From positions 47,402,942 through 47,466,941 of the forward strand of contig NC_054083.1 in NCBI RefSeq assembly GCF_017562075.2: a stretch of 64,000 bases of DNA, read 5' to 3'. Every line of letters starts with the position of its first letter. Positions within the stretch are counted from its first letter, which is position 1. The notes under the pieces are model-generated. The model made no database searches and was not told the DNA's origin. It saw only the letters and a program-made list of their open reading frames with translations. Made by a program: the position numbers and the translations under genes. Of this stretch, positions 48,501-62,625 are shown piece after piece. Source of the stretch: Anopheles merus. Lineage: Eukaryota > Arthropoda > Insecta > Diptera > Culicidae.

Positions 48501-49778
48501 GGGGTTTGGGGATCTTTAGTGTTGGCAATGTTAAACCCCATCTTCCGGCCCATCGTTTTTTCTTTCTCCGACACGATAATCTGCAACATCTTCGTGTACG
48601 TTATTCTTTTCGATGATGGCAGACGGGAGCAAGGCCCCGCAGCACAGGTAACTATTAGAATTATGATTATTATTATGGAGTAGCTGATGATGCTGCCGTC
48701 GCCAGTGTACCGTTCTGGGCTGGCTGCGCTTTTTTCTTACTACCTTCGGATGATCCGGTAATTCCCGACGGACAGGCGACGACCGGTTTGCATAAGCTGC
48801 GCAAAAACCAGACACGGGGATGAGTAATATGTGGTGCAATAATAATAAATCACTCAATTTATGGATTAATCTATTAATTCGTCTGCCCTGTGTGCCCGGT
48901 GCTATGCGATCACGATCTGGTGAGGTTCACGATCCAGCGATCAAGTGGCGTGGCTGGTGCTACAAGTTGTTGAACTTTGTAACACCCCAGACACGGCTAG
49001 ACAGGGGTAACCGTTTTCGCCGCCAATGAACTTCACCAGCCACCACCGTTTGTAATCGATTTGTATTGATGTGCAGCACAGGGGAAAAGCGCTTTCGCAC
49101 TTTCTTTGCCGAAAGGTTTCTTTTATCACCGATCGCAAGCGACAAACACAAAAACGCCACGCATTTCTTCGCAAACCATTCCCCGAGTGTTGTAAAAATG
49201 TTCCCTATCAAACGACACCAAGCGACGAACCCGTTTGCCGTTTCGCCGTCTCTAATCTTATCTCTCTCTCTTGCTCTGCCATTTCTATTCCCCGCAGGTC
49301 TGGATGATTCGATTGTAGCAAATTAAAAGAGTCGCAAAGTGTCCCCGGAGGCCACCGCATGCCGGCGACCGGGCGTTCGGGCGGCCCACTCGCTCGTGCT
49401 TCCACCCAATAAAAAAGCAGTTATAGAAGTATTTACCTTTTAATGGATGTCGCCCCTTTGCTGAAGAGTGGACCATTTCTTCATGAATAAGTCCCTCTTT
49501 TGTAGCGCGTCTGTGACGTGTCGCAGCCGAACGGGCGGTGTTTTTATATGAGCTTTTTTTTCTTCCTATGTTGATATAAATCCCATCGTTTCCAACGTTC
49601 CCTTTGCTACGCAATCCTACGCAGCGGAACGTTGCGCATCGCACTATGACCACTATGGTGCCCCGTTGCTGCAATCGAACCCAACTATCGACGGCAAGTG
49701 CACAACGAGTTTTGCGTGAAAACAAGTTCCATCTGCCGAAGGTACCGAAGGACCCACATCGGCCGGGCTAGATCAGTT

Positions 49779-49791
49779 CCCCCCCCCCCCC
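49779..49791 (+). repeat. Poly-C tract, 13 bases
   Basis: Uninterrupted C run. Homopolymers of this length are prone to sequencing and length error. Confidence 0.85.
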
Positions 49792-49917
49792 TTGCCCATG
49801 TTGGCGATGCTGCAGAAAAGACCCGTTTTGTGCTCTCGCATACTTTGAGGCTGATGATAAAACCAGATTTCCAATTGGCAAGCGGGCATCATGCTGCAAG
49901 TTCAATGTTTTACTTAC

Positions 49918-50007
49918 CATCTCCACAAAGAGCCGTTTTTTGAAAAGGAGAAAAGAAGTACAACCCACCTTCGAAGCTCCGTTAAACCGTTCAAACCAAA
50001 CGCTGAG
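49918..50007 (-). other. Possible minor untranslated exon of sha
   Basis: A strong donor (GATG|GTAAGTAAAA) on the minus strand lies 90 bases after an acceptor-like CCCTCCTAG. The interval itself contains a long pyrimidine tract, unusual for an exon, so the donor may be a decoy. Listed only as a weak alternative to 54770-54879. Confidence 0.15.
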
Positions 50008-51399
50008 CTAGGAGGGCTAGACAGGATAAGCTAGACGAGCGTATATAGACATCTCTGCACTGCGAAGATCCTGTTACCCTGTTATCCTCCTACGACGCGT
50101 TCGCGCAGATAACACTGCCCGCACCATCGTACAAATTATGTTGCCCCAGATCAATATTTCAATCGGGACGACCACCTTCACATGGCCCGCTTGGACGGTG
50201 GAGCGCTTCGTGCACCATCAACGTTCGTTTTATGCAACGTCTGTCGAGTAGCTCTTTTTCTCCTTTGCAGCGAAAATAATTGTATCACTATCCACCCGCG
50301 ATTCCGAGCCCATTATGTAAATTAAATTATCTTCTCCTCATCCCTTTTCTTCCTTCCTCGTGCCGTGCAACACGCGCCGCTGCAAACACGTACCGTCACA
50401 TACGTACGCCGACGATCAGATTTCTGCAAATGGTTCTTCCCTTCCCTAGCATGCATGCAGCATCGTTCGTTTGCCAAAGGGCCAAAAACTGAAGGTGTAC
50501 TAGCGGCAAGAGGTGATCCCACGGGATCGATAACTTCGTGGTCCGGTTTCGGGGTCTTCTAGCAGCGACAATGCGAGAAGACTCCCTACGTATCCTACAC
50601 ACACTTCCCTCTAGCCGTTAGCAAATGCCGATGCCAAATCGAACCTGTCGTCGCACGGGCGAAGGTCATAATTTATGCAACATTTACGATTTTATTGTCC
50701 CACACCGAATGTGCTGTTTGTAAGCTGGTAAGCGGAAGAAGGAAATAGCCGGTTGACCGTCCTACTCCACAATTGCGGCGAGTGGATAATAACTTTTTCC
50801 AAACCCATTGCTTTGTCTACTCCCTCAGAGCGTTGATCGATCTGGCCTGCCGGGCTGGGAATTGCAAACCCTCTAGCAAGCGACACTTTCTACCCACACC
50901 CGCACAGTGCGCAGCGAAGAGATTGACTGGAAATTGATTGTCAATTGGGCGTGGGGAGAGCGATCACGACCCCTGCGGCCCCGACATATCAACAGATGCT
51001 GTGGCAAAAAGGTACCGAATGCATAAATACACCCGGGGGCCACCCCGTCCTGCTTCATATGCATAAATGCCGTTGTGCTTTGCTTCGCCTTTGGAGACCT
51101 TTTTGGTTGGTCGCGATGGATGGACGACGGGCCGATCAATGATTGCAATCTGATATTTAATCGAGGGAAGAAGCATGTAAAACGGTTTGCGAGGGCTCAA
51201 AACTGGTTCTCTACCCATCATCCGTTGTCGGTTGTGCAGGCTAGCAAAGGCTTGTTAATTGTCCTCGGCTTGACGACAGATGCACCGGACACGATTGCAC
51301 TGATTGCTTCCGCTGATTGCAAAAATAATATCAAAAATTTATTCCTTTTTTACAGCAGACACTGATGCCAAGTTGATGCCGAATAGAACTAGCTGCAAA

Positions 51400-51443
51400 G
51401 TAGAGGTTATGATCGAGCTAAGGGTAGTAGAGGTTATGATCGA
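51400..51443 (+). repeat. Short direct repeat, 27-base period
   Basis: GTAGAGGTTATGATCGA occurs at 51400 and again at 51427. Confidence 0.8.
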
Positions 51444-54400
51444 ACAGGTTCTTAACCTCAGGAGGCTTCTCGTGCTCCTTGAAATGCGTGAGAATTGATG
51501 GAAAAACGTTTAAAGCTTACTGACCTAAAAGATTTCAATTAAAGAGAAGAGACGAACCCCTGGTAAAATTTTTTAAAAGTATTCTATCATGTTTTAGTTT
51601 ATTTTTTGTTTAAATAAATTTTCGTCTTAATGTCATAGGAATCTAGATTTGAGGAGCTTTGTGAGTTGAAAAGAACACTCGCATAGATTTGCCTGAAAGA
51701 CTTCAATGATGGTAAAATGCACGAACCTTGAAATAAAATTCAATGTAATATGTTCATGCTTTTTTACATACAAAGTTCCACTTTCTCTTGCATTCTTCCT
51801 CTCTTTTTTAATATATTCCAAAGGACTCAATCTGCATCGCCATCGGAACTGAACCCAATTACGCCACTTCCTAATGCCTCCGACTAATTAACGTTTCTAG
51901 CGCACCTTTGTTTTATGCAAACTAAACCCATGCCTGCCATAACGACCTACCGGGACGTTCCATTTACCGCTAGTATTAATATGCTTCAAACCGGACAACC
52001 AACGTGCATCGGGACGGCACCGGAAACACTGCTCATGGCAGATACAGTAAACTAAAACCCATCATACGGCGCATTCTACGTAACGGCGTTCCATGAGCAG
52101 TGGTTTTTGCCATTTTTGTTGCTGTTTTATTTTGCACACATATCCTCGCTTATCAGAGAAGATCGTAAGAGCGAGCTCGCGAGATCTTGCGCGCGTGCGC
52201 GCTCGTCCACCGCGAATGAAGACGTTTCTGCGCGTGTCAGGACAGCCCCCGAAAAGCGAGCGACCGGCCCCGGCCACATAAAACCCGGCCACGCGTGCAG
52301 TCCCGAGCGCTTGCCGCCAGGCGCCCGGGAGTTGAGAAAGAATAAATTAAGAAATTAACGAACCAAATGCAACCGAGCAACTTTATGGGGTTGGAAAAAG
52401 AGTGGGGAGGAGAAAGATTGGCTGTGATTTTCATTTCCACCTCCCAGAGGCAAACCAACAAAACGTTGCCCATACCGGCCGGCGTAATTGGAAAACAAAT
52501 AAAACCCCCATACCCGTGTGCCCTTGTGTTCTGGGCGGATGGGACGTGGTTGGGAAAACTCTCCTGGGGCTGGGGTGGTGTCTGTGCCGTGAGCTAGACA
52601 CATGCGAAACAATAAATCAATTTTACTGCCCCACAGTGATGTTGCTTCTTGCTTGCCCGCTGGGTAAAGGGAAGTATTTGCTTTCGGGCGTCTGGCTGTG
52701 TGCTACGGGTGAATACGCATCCGCAAGGCGTCCGTGAATGATCCGTGCAGAGGCCATTGGGATCATTGCTATTTATTTTAGCCATGCGTGCCCATCATCT
52801 ACCATCCTCCGGAGGTAGGTTTTTTTGCAGTACACAACGGCCCGAGCAAAAAGGGGAAAGCAAATCTTAATCCAATCCATAGACTCAACATGCCCCACAA
52901 CATGGTGGTGTAGCAAGTGAAGATGCTTGATTTGTAACGTTGCACTGGAGCTTGCTGGGAGAACACTGCAGTTCCGTCCCGCACCAGCAGTGTCCAGTTT
53001 TTCCAGTTCATTCGCTCGCGCACCCGCAGTGTGGAAAGTAATTTTGCAGGATTTGTAGTAAAACTTCATACCTTTCTACCGCATAACCCCGGCCAATGCA
53101 ACGCGGGCGAGTGTGGCTTTGACCTCGCGCAGTAACGCAGCAGATGACCGCCACCATCGGGTTTAGCGGACAAAAGCAACAGGCGATTGCGTGTGCAGTT
53201 GTCCGAGAAATAGGATATGGCATTATTTGTTTAGTCTGACGGTGTGCATAAAGCTTAACCCTGTCCCCGCGTGTCCCCTGGGGTGAGCCGGGACAGGGAC
53301 TAATCCTGTTAGAGCGGCCATGCTAACCGCCTCTCGCTGCATTGACACCTCCTGTGAGCGAGCAAGCGCTAAGGACGGTGGAAATGTGTGTTCTTATTAT
53401 TTTCCCGTGTGCCCAAGAACAACTTGTAGCAGGAATGCGGAACAAAATGTGCACCGTGCTTATGGGCTGTGTGCCTGCGCAATTTGTCTTCACCACGGGG
53501 TTAGCGGGAAAAGCATGCTATAAAGTTCAATTCAGGTTCGATAACGATTCGTCTTAAGCGTTTACGATTAGCGATGAGTCTCCTTTCAAACAAGCAATTG
53601 CATTTATGATTATTTGTGTGATCATATCTACGATCATCAACAAGGTTTTCATCCATCGTAAAGAGGGAAAAGTTAGATATGCTTGGATATGACTATGATA
53701 ACATGAAAAAAATGGTTCAAACACAAGTTAAAGCTAGCTATGTAACAGAGACAAATATGATTTAACTTCACATTTTTGGATGCTTTTGCATAACATTGTT
53801 AATGTCATGCTCTTTAACTTTTTTTATACAAAATTTACCACTTAATTATAAATCCTCAAAAATCTACAAAATAAAGAATTTTAAAAGAAGAATTAATTTC
53901 AAGAATTGTTTTAACCTTTCATTCCTAGAAAGACCCGCCTTTTCTTCATTCTTGCTGATTGAAAAATTGCCTATAAAATAAGCTCATTTAAATGATAATT
54001 CATAACTGCTCAGACCAACTCTTAGGCCTCCTACAGTAGAAACAGCACTTCATCGGGGGAAACACGCTGATTGCTTCCTAGAATTATGCCACCCATCGAT
54101 GCTCATGCCAACCAACGCCCTCCGTTCGCGCTGAACGTGTCCCTGCAACTGTTGCATTTACACGCAGCTGCAAACTGCAGAAGCAGCAACAGTAGCGCGT
54201 AAACGCATCCCCAGACGCACTGCAGACGCAAATGAATAGCGCTTATCAGTCATGAATATTTATGATGCACCAGCAACACCACCACCCTGCCGATTAAGCG
54301 CAAGGCAAGGCGGCTCGCTTCCAGCTGGGCAAGTCGAAATTCTTCTATTTGTTTTGATCAAACCCGTTCGTTTGCTCGATCAGAAAAGGAAGTGATGCGT

Positions 54401-54769
54401 TACACCATTAACGCACCCTCTCGTACGAAGATCCTCCGCCGTGTTGCGACGAGGGAGCTTTTGTTTCTTTTCTTCCACATCCCTCATCCCGGCACATTTC
54501 AACACGTTTTCCGTTGCGTATGCAGCACACGCAGTAGTGCGCAAGAACGCGACGTCATCAAGATGCCAATCTGGAGCGAATCTAACTGTGCATTGCAAAA
54601 AAAAAAGCACCGGACGTCATGTCAACCGGCGCATAGAATCTCCGGCTCGAGAGTCGCATTTTACCATTTAGGAGACCAGTTTCGCTGACAGATCGGTAAC
54701 GAAATGCGAAGCTCAATCGGATTCCTAGGGATCGTTTTTTCTCCAACTATGCTGCTTCTATTCACTTAC

Positions 54770-54879
54770 CCGCGTGTCCCGTTTCCTAGGGCAGCTTATG
54801 TCCGGAGTCCGCAGAAGAACTTGTCCGTTTTCTAGCTTGCTGTTGGTCTCCTTTCGATAAGCAGCTCGGGGTGCAGCGT
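54770..54879 (-). other. sha: Candidate 5' untranslated exon of sha, 110 bp
   Basis: On the minus strand, a pyrimidine-rich acceptor (TCTCAATTTTCCGTCTGCAG) is followed after 110 bases by an excellent donor (CGCGG|GTAAGTG). The pairing of both sites at exon-like spacing, on the sha strand and upstream of an exon that clearly needs a 5' partner, supports a spliced leader exon. One frame stays open through it, but it cannot join the sha start in frame because a stop lies just before ATG 38842. Transcript data would settle it. Confidence 0.45.
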
Positions 54880-57800
54880 CTGCAGACGGAAAATTGAGAG
54901 AAAATGTGATGGAGTTAATCATCCGGCCACACGTTGACAGTTGAATCGACATGCGAAGGTGGCAGTAAAACGTCAAACCCAGCTTCTGGAAGAGATAATT
55001 TCATAAAACTACCCTTTCCGATACTGATCTATTCCGGCTGTGGTGGTGGTGGTTCGTTAGGGAGCAATCAACACCCTTTATAAATAAATCATGATGAGCG
55101 TGCATCAATTTCGCTGCTGAACTTTAATTGACAGTAAAGGTAATTCGACCAGATAATGCCCGTTTGGTAAAAGGTAATGCTCTTGAATTGCGAAATTTTG
55201 AGATGAATTTTGTTGACCTGCATTTTCATTCATTGTTAAAGTTACGTACTCGTGTGGTAAAAGTCCCAATTTATCTTGCACTTAAACGCATCTCATTTTG
55301 CACCAAAAAAAAACACCATCAATCAGAAGCTTATAAAGATACACGTGATAAATGTTAAATCCACACGCTGGACACGCTTGAAGCATTTCATCACATTTCG
55401 CAGCACAACGCACTATCGCACCGGCACTATCTTAACCCGTTGCTGCGGTGGCGTGAAAAACCCAACCCTAGCGCGTCGCAAGAAAAAGGATTCAGTGGGC
55501 TCCGATGTGCAGTTTTGTGCGATTTTTCACGCCCGCAAACATTTCGCTGTCCGATCGACACGATGTGGCGCAACACGAAGAAATGGGTAAGAAAAATGAT
55601 CATGAGCGTTTTGGGGCCAGAATGGAAAAGGGAAGAGCGGACGGGGCACTATATCGAACCCCAGCGCCGGAGGGTTGACAAATGACCAATTAATATGCAA
55701 TTCCATGCACCGAGCGTATCCCTCGCTGCATCGTCGCACACCAAAACACACACACCGCGATGCGCCAGTACGCTTCAGCTGCAGAGAGCGAGAGATGCAG
55801 TTTTATAAATATTCATTTCCCTCCGGCGTGGTGTAGAAAGCGCGCAGTATAATTATCATTAAAATATCATCTAGCACTGGATGTGCGCCTCTCTCCGACC
55901 TCGACGCAAAACCATGTAATCGAGTGAGAAAAAATAAATAAAACGCTCAAAAGACGCGGTTAAATCACGGCAAGAACAGGAGCAGCGATCCCGGTAGCTT
56001 TCTGCGAGCTGGGGGCCCAATAGTTAATCGTCACAAAAATGTGTTCGTCCTTCTTGATGGTGGTGGATAAGGGTAAGAAATAGTCAGGTCCGTTATCTGT
56101 GCATGGGAAGAAGTTACGGCATTGTCGGAATTACGGTTTGCAAAGGCGGTTACGTAAGGACGTGCGGTACAGCGAGCGATCAAGGTCGCACCGAGTCCGG
56201 TTGGTTGATGAAGCCGCAGGGAATTAAACCCCGACCAGGCGCGCAACCTCAAATGACTTGCAGGACTGTGTGTGTGAGTTTGTGTGGTGATGATTACGGT
56301 TAGTGAAATGGTGGCTATTAAAATTATTGAAACATTTGATATTTTTTGTGGTCGATCGGCATTTTGTGATGGGCATTTTTGCATCTGACTGTAAAGTGCC
56401 GCCTTCGGGTTTGCTGCATTAGCGGCCAAAGCTGCATGTGATGAAGTATTAATCCCTACGTCAATCTGGCAATACTCTACTGTATGCAGAATTGATTGGG
56501 GATGAAGAAGTAGAATTTTCTTCTCAAAGTAGAGGCATTTCAATTAGAAGTAGCTATGAAAGAAAAGGCTGCTTGGTTATCTAGAAGCCTTTAGTGTCAT
56601 TTATCACCTTTCTTAGGAGTTTATAGTCCTTTACGGAAATCTATATTTACTTTAGGACCAGCTTCGTGGAACAGCAATTTACTCGTTCAAATAAAAACAT
56701 GCCTGACATGGGTTTAAGCCCAATATGGGCCTATATTTAGAGCTAAAATAATTTAAAAGGTGATAAGGAAAATTAAAGCGTTCTATAGATATTCTACCGA
56801 TGCCAACGAAATCTCTGATCTTGAAATTTATAAAAAGAATCCATTTAATTTCAGACTAGATCAGCGTTAGTTGATCATAAACTAGCAAAAATACTACCAT
56901 AAACCTGCACAACTCCAGCCCTAGACAACGTAGACCAACAAATAAACATTCCTTTAAACAGTGTTGCCATCAAAAATCAATTTTATCCTCCACTTACCGA
57001 ACCACATAAATCGCTCAAGGTGCCCCACGTTTACCTTTTGCTCTTCTTTTTTTCTATCCCACCCAACCGTTCCACCCCACTGCAGCAAACGATAAACTCA
57101 TCCTCACGCTAACGATCCTGTCATTTATGTAACAGCGCAGGCAACGGGCACCACCATTTGATGGTTTACTTTATGGTTCGTAAGAAGTCCGCTCCACCAA
57201 GTGCCAGGTGCCCAAGATCCGTACGTCCTGATCGCATTCAGAGCGCGGTCTGTCCCAACCGTTCTGTAATGCGCAACCCCTGCCTGTAACAGCGCCTGTT
57301 GCCCAGACAGGCGAAATCGTTGAAATCGCAACCCATGCGCCCATTTGCACGAGTCTCAAAGCCCCAACGGTCCAAATGGTGCAGGACCCCCATAATTGTT
57401 GTAACAAATTCGTACCATTTATTAAACGGTCACAAGCGGGTGTCCACTTGCAGGCGGAAAGGAAGGCACATGCAGATGTGAAATTCCGAAGAATAGACCA
57501 GTTTTTCCGCTTTTCAACGCGTTGCCACTGAGCATAAATTCTTCCCGCACCGTAACATAAATCAAACCACCACGGTTGTATGGTGGGCGGGTATTTGCTC
57601 GCTGCGGGTTTGATGCGGAGCGCGCCTCTCGTGCGGCTCGCGACGAATGCGAGAACGTCCGGAAGGTTACTGTTGCATGGGTCGGGTGGAATGAGATCAT
57701 TAGTCGACACGCCAAACTGCCCTTGCCCTTGCGTGGTGTGTGTGTGTATGAGAGCGCGCGCGAGCGCGTGGAAGGACTACCGGACGGAACCGCCAAGTGC

Positions 57801-60800
57801 ATGGGCGTAATGGGAAGAAATTGCAATCGCATATAAGGGGGAGGAAGCGGACGCAAAGGCTCCGTCCGGCAGCGCTGTTTTTGTGCGACCTTCGCGCGTG
57901 GTGCTTCCTTGTGTGGATGGAATGGGAAGGAAAGACGCACTAATCGCATGCAAACGAGAGCAGACGGTGATAGGGCAGGGGCGAACAACTTCCAGTTACA
58001 TTAAAGAAAGATGATTTTTTTTTTTCAATTTGTGACTTTGAAGGTCTTACGAAGAAGTTTTATTTAAAAAAATCCTCTATATGTTTTATAAAAGGTTGCA
58101 CACCACTGGTTGCAAAGGAGCTGCGCATCTTCTTGCTGCACTGATTTGTGGCATCCAAACGAGTGCCACCCCAGGCTCGGTGTGTATGCAGATGTAAGGA
58201 GGGCTATACGCTTCCTTCCTTCACTTCCTCGGGATTACGCGCGCGCTCGCGCGTCATGTACAAGGCAAGACATCAGCGATTGCCCGGAAGATAGTTGGCT
58301 GGTGCCGTGTCGCACGACGACGATTTGCACGGGAAGGATCGCAGAGGGGGCCGGGACCGTTAATTATGGCCCTGCGTTACACGCACATACCCACACACAC
58401 ACACATATGCACGGTTGTCAGCTCGCTCGATCAAACACCGTTCCGTGCGGCCGTGTGATTTCATTGCTGTCATTAATAATCAGATGACAGGCGCGCAAGG
58501 TGACGGGTTTTTAGAGATGCGTTTCTGAAGGTTTGCCTTTTTCCTGTTTTTGCTCGCCACTTTTCTTCTTTTCACACCCATTTCTTCCCTCCGAAAAGCT
58601 CACATCCTAAACGAGCTTGCCTTTCCCGCAACGCATCAACGCCTTTCCCGCCTAAGCAGCACCGCTAATGCCCTCCTAACAAGCCTCTAACAAAGAGCAG
58701 TAGAATCCACTTCGTCCGCAAGACCTCCGGATGCTCGACAGGAGGAAACAAACGGAAATCAAAACGGGAAAAGCATGCAGCAGCAGCAGCATCATCCGCT
58801 ACTGTGTGATCGCGAGCGTTTGGTTCTTAACGTGAAAAACAACGTACAATGCGCAACAACGCAGACAGCGGATGCGTTCGATTACGACGCATTTCATTTC
58901 CATGCCGCGTTCCCACCGCGGAGTGGGGTGGAGGTTTTCCGAATCGGTTGAAAATGTTTCCTTCCGCACCGCGCACTTTCGCAAGCACAGGACCACTGCG
59001 CACTGCTTGGACGCGATTCGATGCGGTTTTTGTGCGAACGGGTACCATCAACAACTACATCATCATCATTGGCGTCGCTGTCAGGCAGCACTGTGCCGTA
59101 ATAATGGTATAATCGATTTCAATTAGTTCCGGATGATGTTTTTTTCGTCTCGGTGGCATTTTTTCTTTCTTTCTTACTGCTTCCCTCTTTGGCTTCGGTT
59201 GCATTGATTTTATCCGATCGAGTTACTATGCATGCATGCTATGCAGATATGTGGTATATTAGGTGTTTCGGGTCGGTAGATCATTGACTTTGCCATGAAT
59301 TTGATGTGAGGAGATATCTTTAACATATTTTATTAAAATACAAATAATGATATATTACGCATATTAGGTAACAGACTATCTAAACAAACCACTTCTTGCT
59401 CTGTTCTTATCGTTAAATCGTTTCCGAGAGCACCACACAGTTGTTAAGACAATTGCTTTTTAATTTTATGTGCTGGCAAAAATTCTTCAACCCACCGACC
59501 CAACCGCCCAGGTTCGATCGTGAGATAAGAATGCAGCTTCCAATGGTATGCAGCTGATCGCTCCCGCTGCATGCACTCTCACACAAAGCGAACCGACTGA
59601 ACCGTCCGCGCGCGTTCGATCGGAATTCTACGGAAGCTGCGCCAGATTTATCGATCGACAGTGTTGCCGCCAGCTTTTTACCGGCTGCGAAACGAAAGCT
59701 TCTGCTCGATTAACCAACCACTACGCTTGCATTACCTTACAGTATGCAAATAATGCACCCAATGCACCAGGAGGCGGCTCTATTGTTTTGTCCACTGCCT
59801 GTGATAGCGCCTCCGCACTGCGCGCAAAACTGATTGCGATCGCACTGAAGCTGGCGGGCAAGGATCGAACGGAACGATGTGTTGCTTAATGGTTCCCTCC
59901 CGGAGGGAATTTCACGTCCCTCCGTTGTTAGATGCATCCCTCCCGTCGCAGGCACCACAAAGCGATGGAATTGACCTACGTATTTCTTACAAAAAGAATA
60001 GTGGAAATAGTTTTAACCATCTTAGACTGACCAATTTTCCACCAACACAACAAGAAAACGGAAAAAAGCATTTCCTTTTTACGCCGTTCGTTTGCTAACA
60101 TTTCTCGCCGACGAGGGAGGGGCCCTTCCCTTCAGACCGAAACCTTTCCCAATTGGAATTGATCTTGGCGTAGCGTGGATTGCATAAACCGGAAAGGAGC
60201 CCAAAATTGTTCTGCTCGAGCCGGCGGCTTCAGCTATCTATCTATCTGATTCTAAGCATCCCGAGCAATCGAGGTTCGTTGCCCTCCACCAACGAGAGCT
60301 TGAAAGGAAAGCACCAGTACAGCGCAAACGCAACCATCTCACACACAAAAAAAACCCCAGGAAAACCCATCCCAAAAGTGTTTGATTCGGTATCGTTCGG
60401 TACTTAAAATCAATCCGTAGGAAATTCTCCTTCCAGGCACCGGGCATTAGCGCAACGGTTCAACGAACCACCGAAAAGCGGGACGGGGAATAATTCCGTA
60501 CGTATTTCACGAGCCAAATCTAAACACTTCCGGCAACAACAGGCGGCATCAAATTTATCTTCAAAAGAGGATGTACCACACTGAAGGAAAATAAACGCTC
60601 AAGAAAAAAGCAGCAAGGCGTTTGGGGGAGCTTTCAAAAAAGAGGAAAAATTTGAACGAACAAAACCCTATTGGAAATTAAACTATTCGTCCGGGAGGGA
60701 GGGAATAAAATTGCATAGAAAAGACAACAGATGGTACAGCAATCTTCTAGCTGAATGAGGCTGAAAAACACACAAACAGAGAGAATCATGATTGAAGCAT

Positions 60801-61462
60801 CGGGTTAACTTTGTACGGATGCTGGCGAGTGGAATTGCATTAATTCGTTTCCGTGTGGGAAAGAAAGCTCCTCACAGTTCTGTGCTTCTAATCAAAAACA
60901 ACATTCTATTCCCTCCCTCGACGCATGATCGTCTTTGGGCTGTTGTTGCTGATTAAATACCGCCTTCTCGCGGTGAGCAACTTGCAACACACCTCCTCCC
61001 CATAGCATACCATGCTAGCTAATTAGTGCTTTTGATTAAATTTAGACATAACCACCTCCCACAAAAGGCACGATAAGCGCGATCGGCATTCCATGCAGGT
61101 GATGCGTCTGCCCGAACCGAACCAAAGTTGATCCCGTAACGATCAACTCCCTATTTCCTTCTAAGTGACAGTTTCTCCCTAGTGTTTGTGGTGTTGTTTT
61201 TTTTTCCTGCACACTTCATCCCCACTGTTTCGTATCGGGATCAAACAGTATTAAGAAGCGATGCAGAGGGAAAAAAGGTTCGTCGCTTGCTTGCCCGGAG
61301 ACTTGTGCGGTGTTGTAATTTATTTTTCCTTTTTTTTTGTTCGTTTTGTGCTTTTTTTTGTAGGACACGCTTTACAGCACGCATCCCCTTGGCATCCCTA
61401 TCCGGGCAAGTGTCCGATGCTCCCGATTTACAATGTGTTTCCTTTTGCGTACGCGCTTGGTA

Positions 61463-61479
61463 CTGCTGCTGCTGCTGCT
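61463..61479 (+). repeat. (CTG)n tract
   Basis: Five to six CTG units in non-coding sequence. Confidence 0.85.
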
Positions 61480-61701
61480 ACCCTTAGGCAACGTGGTGCA
61501 GTATACCGTCAGCCAAAGGTTGATAGGGGCTGATTGGATAAGATTTGCTCCCGGTTCGTACTTCTGCCTGCTGCAATGACTATTATTTTCTTCTCCGATG
61601 CACATTCGCGCGCAGGGGGTTAGGAGAAGGATGCAACAGCACCCTTCACCACTTAAGCGCAGATTGGCAGCTTTATTGGTTTATTGAGCGACGGGGGCTT
61701 A

Positions 61702-61722
61702 CAGCAGCAGCAGCAGCAGCAG
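61702..61722 (+). repeat. (CAG)7 tract
   Basis: Seven CAG units, about 220 bases from the CTG tract of opposite sense, so the two could pair as an imperfect hairpin. Confidence 0.9.
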
Positions 61723-62625
61723 CGGTAAAGCGGATAAAGAGAAAGATCACTGAACGCTTTTAAATTGTATTAATTTGTTTGGCCCGGCCACTGTTGCAGA
61801 ACGTTGCATGCTGGGCGGCGGGAGGTGATTTTAATGCCTACCGATCAGTTGGCGATTTGCATGTGCCTCTCCTAATGGGGGGGAAAACAGTGCCAGTACG
61901 CCTGTCATTTCATGCGTCACCTCCAGCGTGAACGAATGTACCGTTAGCAGTTTTGCCAAATCTATCACCTTTTTTTTTGTTAGAAAAGGGGGATTGAAGC
62001 GGGACAAGCAAACACAAAGGCCATCCACTCTAGCACACCCTCCCCCGACTAGCAGGATTGATAAGCATCGCATGTACTTCCGGTTTCGGAGATTTACAGT
62101 TAATAGACACACCGTACTCCTCCCCCAACCGTGCGCTTGAATGTCCATCGGCCCTGGCCCGGGGGTGGGGGGAAGGAAGGGGTCCAACCTATAACTCGTG
62201 TACCGTGCGGATTGTGCGGAAACATAATTGAAGGTGGATGAAAGCATCGATGCAGAGCGAGAATTCCCGTCAACCAACAACACTCCCCCCCGTTTGACTT
62301 TCCACCCTGAGGAACATTCCGGAGCGGACCTGTATTTTGTCTATTCTGATCGGTGCAAGCATTTCACCGTGTGTTATATAATACGTACTATTTTGTACCT
62401 GTCATCCCTATTTTTCTGCGAACCATATGGCTTTTTAAGCGGGGAAAAAACGCATGGAGCACAAGGGAGTGAAATAGAATCGAACCGAGCATGAGCATCG
62501 GGATGACGCGGGAGATCGTTTCCAGCCCGCTAATGAAATGATGGAGCGCAAAACTGAAAAGGCATATCTAGGCAAAGAGCATCTGTGGCACGGCACACAA
62601 TAGCTATCTGTTGAAAGGGGTTTGA

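Larger units (their letters stand above)
38917..54769 (-). other. Probable 5' UTR intron of sha, about 15.9 kb
   Basis: This extends from the acceptor pyrimidine tract at 38917-38960 to the candidate untranslated exon at 54770. It has CA (39958-39974), a C13 run (49779-49791) and small direct repeats at 42507-42543 and 51400-51443. No reading frame in it shows exon features on either strand. It is expected to carry enhancers, but none can be named from sequence alone. Confidence 0.5.

Noticed and set aside
56031..56543. 170-codon minus-strand frame
   Set aside because: Composition follows local CA/TG repeats and simple sequence; no supporting signal.
56997..57110. Strong minus-strand donor TTCG|GTAAGTGG with possible exon
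   Set aside because: The only acceptor candidate (TTTGCTGCAG) lacks a pyrimidine tract and the interval has an internal GTAAAC donor; too weak to list.
57171..57988. Two overlapping minus-strand frames of 179 and 188 codons
   Set aside because: They overlap in different frames, so at most one can be real, and neither shows a domain, signal or good splice sites.
59512..59530. GGTTCGATCGT resembling a tRNA B box
   Set aside because: The invariant CC end is missing, and there is no A box or cloverleaf around it.
10652..61291. 14-mer GGTTCGTCGCTTGC seen at about 10651, 13438 and 61278
   Set aside because: Matches do not extend well beyond 14-16 bases; shared 14-mers are expected by chance in 64 kb.
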